This document shows positions 34,533-39,512 of a stretch of 39,512 bases of DNA, one piece after another. This DNA comes from Planctomycetota bacterium (GTDB lineage Bacteria; Planctomycetota; Phycisphaerae; FEN-1346), in NCBI GenBank assembly GCA_016782785.1, contig JADHXV010000003.1, positions 1 through 39,512 on the forward strand, read 5' to 3'. Both the position numbers and the translations under genes were made by a program. Under the pieces are notes generated by a model. The model ran no database searches. It was given only the letters and a program-made list of their open reading frames with translations, and had not been told where the DNA came from. Position 1 is the stretch's first letter, and each line of letters opens with the position of its first letter.

Positions 34533-35702
34533 ATGCGACGATATACGCGACTCGTTGCCCCACTTGTGGGGCTTCTCCTTATAGCCGCCGGCGCCGGCAC
34601 GGCCTGGGCGTGCATGGTCCCGGTGTTCCGGTACGCCCTGGAGCGCTGGCCGGCCGACCCGTACCTGGTGTACGTCTTCCAGCGGGGCGACCTGTCGGCC
34701 GAGGCCAACCAGGCGCTCGACCGGCTGAAAGACGCCTCGGTGGTGAAGCGTCCGGACGGCGTGGTCGACCTCTGGATTACGGACCTCGCGAAGGGCGAGC
34801 CGGAGGACTTGGCGGCCGACGTGTGGAAGAAGTACGGCGAGAAGGGCGACCCCCTGATCGTCGTGCAGTACCCGCGCATGATCGGGATGCCCGTCGAGGT
34901 GTTCTGGGGCCCGCTGACCGACGAAACGGTGACGCTGCTTCTGGACTCGCCGACCCGCCGGATGGTGGCGAAGCGGCTCCTGGAAGGCGACACGACCGTC
35001 TTCGTCATGGTCGACAGCGGCGACGCCGCAAAGGACGAGGCTGCCCAGAAACTCCTGGGGGAGGAACTCGCCCGCATGGAGAAGTTGATCGAGTTGCCGG
35101 AGGTCGAAGACGGCCAGTGGGACGACCCCGTGTACGACACCGAGGGCGCGCCGGTCCTGAAGGTCGCGTTCTCGGTGGTCCGCCTGTCGCGCAAGGACCC
35201 GGCGGAGCGGGCGTTCCTGGACATGCTGCTCGGCTGCGAGCCGGACCTGAAGGACGAGGCCGAGCCGGTCGTCTTCCCGATCTTCGGCCGCGGCCGGCTG
35301 CTGTGCGCCCTCGTGGGCGAAGGCATCGGCCGGGAGAACATCGAGGAAATCTGCGCGTTTCTCACGGCGCCGTGCTCGTGCCAGGTGAAGTACCAGAACC
35401 CGGGCGTGGACATGCTGATGGACGTGCACTGGGACGCGGCCCTGGCGGGCGAGCCGTCGGCCATTCCGGAGGTCGCGGTCCCGCCGCTGACGGGCCTGGC
35501 GAAGTTCGCCGAGGCGGCCGGCGAGAAGGTGCCGCCGGAGGCGGGCGCCGGCGAGGCCGACGCCGGGGCGCCGGCCGGCGTCTTGGCCGCCTTGGCCAGC
35601 CGGCCGGTCGTCATCGGTTCGGCCGCGGGTGTGGCGGGCTTGGCCATCGTGGCGCTGGTCTCCATGGTCATCTGGAAACGTGGCAAACGCGCAGAGGTGT
35701 AA
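34533..35702 (+). CDS. exported, C-terminally anchored protein of an ABC module
   Basis: 389 residues. A signal peptide (about 1-26, ending TAWA-C) and a C-terminal transmembrane helix (about 355-380) followed by KRGKRAEV place the bulk outside the membrane. The body has two similar alpha/beta stretches (PLIVVQYP...VFWGPLTDETVTLLLDSPTRRMVAKRLLEGDTTVFVMVDSGDAAKD, and VFPIFGRGRLLCALVGEGI), and a CSCQVKYQNPGVDML motif. I do not recognise the family. It lies three bases before the FtsX-like permease and is likely the exported partner of that transporter. Confidence 0.8.
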   Translation: MRRYTRLVAPLVGLLLIAAGAGTAWACMVPVFRYALERWPADPYLVYVFQRGDLSAEANQALDRLKDASVVKRPDGVVDLWITDLAKGEPEDLAADVWKKYGEKGDPLIVVQYPRMIGMPVEVFWGPLTDETVTLLLDSPTRRMVAKRLLEGDTTVFVMVDSGDAAKDEAAQKLLGEELARMEKLIELPEVEDGQWDDPVYDTEGAPVLKVAFSVVRLSRKDPAERAFLDMLLGCEPDLKDEAEPVVFPIFGRGRLLCALVGEGIGRENIEEICAFLTAPCSCQVKYQNPGVDMLMDVHWDAALAGEPSAIPEVAVPPLTGLAKFAEAAGEKVPPEAGAGEADAGAPAGVLAALASRPVVIGSAAGVAGLAIVALVSMVIWKRGKRAEV

Positions 35703-35705
35703 CAC

Positions 35706-37004
35706 ATGAGCATCTGGCGACTGATTGCCAAAGAGATCCTGTATCGCCGGCTGAACTTCGCGCTGGCGGCCCTGGCGGTCCTTGTGGCTGTGGGGTCGCT
35801 GGTGGCGGTCCTGACGCTGCTGAAGGGCCACGACCTGCGGGCCGAGGGCATCGCCGAGGTCCAGTCCGAGCGGGCGGGCGAGATCGGTAATGGCCTCCAG
35901 GATGACGCGCGGCGCATCACGCTCGGCCTGGGGTACAACGTCCTCATCCTTCACGAGAACCAGGACCTGGGCGAATTCTACACCCGGGGGCAGGCGTCCC
36001 AGACGTTTCCGGAATCGTACGCCGACCGGCTGGCCCAGTCGAACATCATCCTGGTGCAGCATGTGCTGCCGAGCCTCCACAGGCGGATGGAGTGGCCCGA
36101 GAAGAAGAAGCAGATCATCCTGGTGGGGGCGCGCGGCGAGGTGCAGCGCGGCCACGTCAACCCGAAGAAGCCGCTGATTCAGCCGGTGCCGCCCGGCGAG
36201 ATGATCGTGGGCGACGTCCTGGCGGCCGAGGCCGGGCTTGAGGTCGGGCAGACCGTCTCGCTGCTCGGCCGCGAGTTCAAGGTCACCAAGATTCACGATC
36301 GCCGCGGCGACGAGGACGACTACACGGCCTGGATCAACCTGGCCGACGCCCAGGCGATGTTCAACCAGCCGGGCGAGATCGATACGATCCTGGCCCTCAG
36401 TTGTTTCTGCGCCGACGCCACCCTGGGCACGATGGACGAGCAGATTACCCGCCTGCTGCCCGACACGCGTGTCATCAGCCTGGAGCACGAGGCGGCGATC
36501 CGGCGGGCGACGCGGGCCTCCGCCGGCCAGCGGGCCGAGGAGTTCCTCGCCCTCGACGAGGCCGGCCGCGAAAGCCTCCGGGCCGAACGCGAGGCCCTGG
36601 CCACCTGGGTCATCCCCCTGGTGGTCATCGGGTGCATCGTCTGGGTCGGCCTGATGGCGCTGGGGAACGTGCGGGCCCGGCGGCCGGAGATCGGCATTCT
36701 GCGGGCCATGGGCGTCCGCGGCGGGCAGGTGGTCGCCATCTTTCTTGGGCGGGCCGTTATGGTCGGACTCATCGGGGCCGTGATCGGTTATGGACTCGGC
36801 TTCGCGGTGGCGGCCGTGTGGGACGCCCGCGAGGTCGGCGAAGGCGCCTTGGCCGGTGGCCCCGCCGGCACGGCGGCGCTCTTCGGCCCCGGACTTCTGG
36901 CGGCGGTCCTGGCGCTGGCGCCGGTGCTGTCGGCGGCGGCGAGTCTGGTTCCGGCGCTGCTGGCGGCGCAGGAAGACCCCGCCACAATCTTGCGTGAGGA
37001 GTAA
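35706..37004 (+). CDS. FtsX/MacB-type ABC transporter permease
   Basis: 432 residues with the FtsX-like plan: helix 1 (about 16-40), a large extracellular domain (about 45-290) and three more helices (about 300-420). Conserved: RRLNFALAALAVLVAVGSL, MIVGDVLAAEAGLEVGQTVSLLGREFKV, NVRARRPEIGILRAMGVRGGQVVAIFLGRAVMVGLIGAVIGY and the terminal AQEDPATILREE. Such permeases work with a LolD/MacB-like ATPase to move lipoproteins or peptides, or to transmit force across the membrane. Three bases after the anchored protein and eight before the ATPase. Confidence 0.9.
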   Translation: MSIWRLIAKEILYRRLNFALAALAVLVAVGSLVAVLTLLKGHDLRAEGIAEVQSERAGEIGNGLQDDARRITLGLGYNVLILHENQDLGEFYTRGQASQTFPESYADRLAQSNIILVQHVLPSLHRRMEWPEKKKQIILVGARGEVQRGHVNPKKPLIQPVPPGEMIVGDVLAAEAGLEVGQTVSLLGREFKVTKIHDRRGDEDDYTAWINLADAQAMFNQPGEIDTILALSCFCADATLGTMDEQITRLLPDTRVISLEHEAAIRRATRASAGQRAEEFLALDEAGRESLRAEREALATWVIPLVVIGCIVWVGLMALGNVRARRPEIGILRAMGVRGGQVVAIFLGRAVMVGLIGAVIGYGLGFAVAAVWDAREVGEGALAGGPAGTAALFGPGLLAAVLALAPVLSAAASLVPALLAAQEDPATILREE

Positions 37005-37012
37005 GCGTCACC

Positions 37013-37675
37013 GTGCTGAAACTTCAAGATGTCACGAAGATGTATCGTGGACGCGCCGGACGGGTCCAGGCCCTCGAGAACATCTCGCTGGCCGTCCAGC
37101 CGGGCGAGTTCGTCTCGGTCCAGGGACCGAGCGGCTGCGGCAAGACGACGCTCCTGCTGATCGCGGGCGGCCTGCTTCGGCCGGATGCCGGGCAGGTGGC
37201 CGTCGATGGCCGCCGTCCCTACGACCTGGCCCCGGAGGACCGGGCCCGCCTCCGGGCCGACCTCGTCGGCTTCGTCTTCCAGCAGTTCCACCTGATGCCG
37301 TACCTGACGGTCCTGGACAACGTGCTGGCGGCGTCGCTGGCCAAGCCGTCGGACGACGGCGTCCGCCAGCGGGCCGTGGACCTCATCGAGCACGTGGGCC
37401 TCGGGCCGCGGACCCATCACGTGCCGGGGGAACTGAGCACGGGCGAGCGGCAGCGGGTGGCCATCGCGCGGGCCCTGCTGAACCGGCCGAGACTCCTCCT
37501 GGCCGACGAGCCGACCGGCAACCTCGACCCGGCCTCCAGCGAGGTGGTGCTTCGGCATCTGGCCGACTTCGCCGACGCCGGCGGGGCGGTCCTCCTGGTG
37601 ACCCACGACGAACGGGCGGCCCAGTACCCCCACCGCGCGGTGCGGATGGTCGGCGGACGGATCAGCGAGGACTGA
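37013..37675 (+). CDS. ABC transporter ATP-binding protein, LolD/MacB family
   Basis: 220 residues. Walker A GPSGCGKTTLL, Q-loop VFQQFHLMPYLTV, signature LSTGERQRVAIARAL (LSGGQ usual), Walker B LLLADEPTGNLDPAS, and the H-loop LVTHDERAA. All residues for ATP hydrolysis are present. GTG start at 37013. Its partners are the two preceding genes; a terminator-like hairpin follows. Confidence 0.94.
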   Translation: MLKLQDVTKMYRGRAGRVQALENISLAVQPGEFVSVQGPSGCGKTTLLLIAGGLLRPDAGQVAVDGRRPYDLAPEDRARLRADLVGFVFQQFHLMPYLTVLDNVLAASLAKPSDDGVRQRAVDLIEHVGLGPRTHHVPGELSTGERQRVAIARALLNRPRLLLADEPTGNLDPASSEVVLRHLADFADAGGAVLLVTHDERAAQYPHRAVRMVGGRISED

Positions 37676-37724
37676 GGCCGCCGCCCGCGGCGCGGGCGAT
37701 GAGCCGGCATCGGACCGGCGGAAA

Positions 37725-37754
37725 GGCCCGCACAAGCACGCGGGCCGTTTCTTC
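37725..37754 (+). terminator. hairpin with T-rich tail after the ABC operon
   Basis: GGCCCGC, eight-base loop, GCGGGCC, followed by GTTTCTTC; AAA before the stem can pair with part of the tail. The best factor-independent terminator candidate in the window, though it lies just ten bases before the next start codon. Confidence 0.5.
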
Positions 37755-37763
37755 GGAGAAACC

Positions 37764-39059
37764 GTGAGCGACGTCGTCCGACCGTTTCACATCATGTGCA
37801 AGCCGGTGTGCGGGGTCTGCAACCTCGACTGCCGGTACTGCTACTACACCATGAAGCCGGGCGAACTGTACCCTGGCGTCACGCGGTTCCAGATGACCGA
37901 CGAGATTCTGCGGGAATATACGCGCCAATATCTGTCGGCGATGCCGGTCCGGTGCGAATTCGGCTGGCAGGGCGGCGAGCCGCTCCTGGCCGGCAAAGAC
38001 TTCTTCCGCCGCGCCGTCGCCTGTCAGCGCGAGTTCGGCCGGTCGGGGCAGGTCGTCTCGAACGGGCTCCAGACCAACGGCACGCTGCTCGACGACGAGT
38101 GGGCCGCGTTCTTGGCCGAGAGCAAGTTCCTGGTGGGCGTCAGCATCGACGGGCCGCCGCAGGTCCACGATGCGAACCGCGTGGACCACCAGGGCCGGCC
38201 CACCTGGCACCGGGCGTGGGCGGGCGTGGAACTCCTGCGCAAGCACGAGGTCGAGTTCAACATCCTCGTGACGCTCAACAGCACCAACGCGCCCCACGCG
38301 GGGAACATTTATCGCTATTTCGTCAACCGCGGCATCCGGTACCTCCAGTTCATCCCGATCCTGGAGCGGCGGTCGGGCGAGGACGAGGCTACCGGCTTCT
38401 CGTGCGCGGCCGACCAACTCGGCCGGTGGATGCTCGAGGTCTTCGAGCAATGGGCCGAGCGCGACGTCGGCCGCGTCTCGGTCCGCTTCATCGACGACAC
38501 CCTTCACGGCATCCTGTACGGGCGTTCTTCCACGTGCGTGCACAGCGAGCGGTGCGCCGCGGCGTACATCGTGGAGTGGAACGGCGACCTGTACGCGTGC
38601 GACCACTTCGTCTACAAGGAGTGGCTCATCGGCAACATCATGGCCACGCCGATGGTCGAGTTGCTGAAGAGCCCGAGGCTGGAGGAGTTCGCCGCCCTCA
38701 AGACCGACCTGCCCGCCGCCTGCCGCGACTGCGAGCACCTGCCGTTCTGCTGGGGCGGGTGCCCGAAGCATCATCGGCCCATGGGCCGCGACGCCGCCCG
38801 CGTCAACCACTTCTGCGAGGGGTACAAGATGTTCTTCTCGCGGGCGCTGCCGGAACTGCGGCGGATCGCGGAGTACATCCGCCGGGGCGAACTGCCGCCC
38901 ACCAGGGGCGACGCCGCCCAGCCGCCTCCTGCCCAGCTGCCGGCCGCCCGGGCGGGCCCGCACGCGGCGGGACTTGACCGCAAGGTCGGACGCAATGAGC
39001 CGTGCCCCTGCGGCTCGGGCAAGAAGTACAAGCACTGCTGCGGCCGGCAGGGCGGGTAG
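37764..39059 (+). CDS. anaerobic sulfatase-maturating enzyme (radical SAM/SPASM) with SEC-C tail
   Basis: 431 residues. Oxidises an active-site Cys or Ser of sulfatases to formylglycine without oxygen. Radical SAM cluster motif CNLDCRYC (Cys19, Cys23, Cys26), GWQGGEPLLAG, QTNGTLLDDEW, VGVSIDGP; SPASM auxiliary cluster cysteines in CAAAYIVEWNGDLYACDHFVY and CRDCEHLPFCWGGCPKHH. The Asp after the Cys in YACDHF matches the residue proposed as catalytic base in anSME. A C-terminal SEC-C zinc motif (VGRNEPCPCGSGKKYKHCCG) is added after a Pro/Ala linker. GTG start at 37764. No sulfatase gene is in the window. Confidence 0.94.
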   Translation: MSDVVRPFHIMCKPVCGVCNLDCRYCYYTMKPGELYPGVTRFQMTDEILREYTRQYLSAMPVRCEFGWQGGEPLLAGKDFFRRAVACQREFGRSGQVVSNGLQTNGTLLDDEWAAFLAESKFLVGVSIDGPPQVHDANRVDHQGRPTWHRAWAGVELLRKHEVEFNILVTLNSTNAPHAGNIYRYFVNRGIRYLQFIPILERRSGEDEATGFSCAADQLGRWMLEVFEQWAERDVGRVSVRFIDDTLHGILYGRSSTCVHSERCAAAYIVEWNGDLYACDHFVYKEWLIGNIMATPMVELLKSPRLEEFAALKTDLPAACRDCEHLPFCWGGCPKHHRPMGRDAARVNHFCEGYKMFFSRALPELRRIAEYIRRGELPPTRGDAAQPPPAQLPAARAGPHAAGLDRKVGRNEPCPCGSGKKYKHCCGRQGG

Positions 39060-39094
39060 GGTCACCCGCCAGTGGCACACGGCGCGCGTGTGGT

Positions 39095-39120
39095 CCGGCC
39101 CGTACGGGCCGGGTGGCACC
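39095..39120. repeat. GGCCCGTACGGGCC palindrome with GTGGCACC
   Basis: An 18-bp perfect palindrome (39095-39112) with the shared core, followed by GTGGCACC (39113-39120). It lies in the 179-bp gap between the maturase and the dehydrogenase. Confidence 0.75.
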
Positions 39121-39165
39121 ACCGTCCACATCCCTTGCAGCCGCGCAACCGGCCCTGAACTCCTG

Positions 39166-39194
39166 TTGCACGGCGCGGCTTCACGCGGTAAGGT
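39166..39194 (+). promoter_or_regulatory. possible promoter for the short-chain dehydrogenase
   Basis: TTGCAC (39166-39171), 17 bp, TAAGGT (39189-39194), 44 bases before the start at 39239. The -10 is imperfect. Confidence 0.4.
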
Positions 39195-39238
39195 CTCTGC
39201 AGAACGGGGCTTGCCGACCGAACAGGGAGCCAGGGATC

Positions 39239-39512
39239 ATGCAGCAGCCGGACCTGACGGACCGCGTGGCCGTGGTCACCGGGGCGGGGCGGGGCATCGG
39301 CCGGGCCGTGGCGCTGGCCCTGGGAAATGCGGGCGCCCGGGTGGTCGCCGCCGCCCGAACGCGGGCGGAGATCGAGGCGACGGCGAAGGCGGTGCGCGAC
39401 GCCGGCGGCCAGGCCCTGGCCCACCCCGTGGACCTCGCCGACGAGGCGTCCGTCCGGGCCCTGTTCGCGGCCGTGCGCGACCGATGGGCAAGGCTCGACG
39501 TCCTGGTCAACA
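39239..39512 (+). CDS. short-chain dehydrogenase/reductase, N-terminal part (runs off the window)
   Basis: The first 91 codons of a gene cut by the window end. The Rossmann nucleotide-binding motif VTGAGRGIGRAVALALGNAGARVV is textbook SDR (TGxxxGIG), followed by RTRAEIEATAKAVRDAGGQALAHPVDLADEASVRALF and RWARLDVLVN, the start of the NNAG motif. It should use NAD(P)(H). The substrate cannot be told from this part. AGGGAG precedes the ATG at 39239. Confidence 0.92.
   Translation, partial: MQQPDLTDRVAVVTGAGRGIGRAVALALGNAGARVVAAARTRAEIEATAKAVRDAGGQALAHPVDLADEASVRALFAAVRDRWARLDVLVN

Overview
The window is a very GC-rich bacterial chromosome segment with dense, mostly house-keeping gene content and unusually structured intergenic DNA. 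The gene mix suggests a Planctomycetota-like (PVC-type) heterotroph, probably from a metagenome: a YacL-like PIN/TRAM membrane protein, a SEC-C-tailed anaerobic sulfatase maturase, a NapH/NapG-like ferredoxin fusion beside a DUF362 protein, many secreted proteins of unknown function, and NtrC-type regulation. That assignment is inference. No rRNA, convincing tRNA or CRISPR array was seen. Sigma70-type promoters (TTGnnn - 16 to 18 bp - TATAAT-like) stand out well against the GC-rich background and are listed.

Layout. 1-287: palindrome-rich intergenic DNA. 288-5599 (+): lipoprotein cyclophilin, then two paralogous secreted proteins that look like dead trypsin-like proteases joined to DnaJ-type Cys pairs, then the PIN/TRAM protein. 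5692-9132 (+): ispD, a family-39-like membrane glycosyltransferase and a family-2 glycosyltransferase. 9163-15551 (-), in order of transcription: rpsO, pnp, sensor kinase, NtrC-like sigma54 activator, secreted TPR-like protein. 15795-15928: a MITE-like element that supplies the stop codon of the next gene. 15926-19210 (-): CheY-like receiver, DUF362 protein, NapH/NapG-like ferredoxin fusion. 19420-19509 (-): a 29-residue lipoprotein with its own promoter. 19594-24322 (-): uvrD/pcrA, pgi, AEC permease. 24491-28277 (+): manA, rluB-like, thiC (overlapping rluB by 134 bp) and a TlpA-like lipoprotein. 28448-29014 (-): S4-less TlyA-like methyltransferase. 29160-29720 (+): small lipoprotein. 29760-34207 (-): two degenerate signalling proteins and a GH15 enzyme from an apparently leaderless promoter. 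34533-39059 (+): anchored exported protein, FtsX-like permease, ATPase, then the anaerobic sulfatase maturase. 39239-end (+): start of a short-chain dehydrogenase.

How genes work together. rpsO-pnp is a classic translation/RNA-decay pair and runs on toward a two-component system. pgi, manA and the GH15 enzyme serve hexose and glucan metabolism. The NapGH-like fusion and DUF362 protein may form a quinol or ferredoxin electron branch. The three-gene ABC module resembles MacB/LolCDE machines with a dedicated exported partner.

The most unusual signals are (i) the tandem pseudoprotease/zinc-motif paralogs, (ii) several families of intergenic palindromes, one sitting between a 14-bp duplication of a ribosome-binding site and start codon, (iii) the MITE that ends a gene, and (iv) the degenerate receiver/GAF/GGDEF pair next to GH15.
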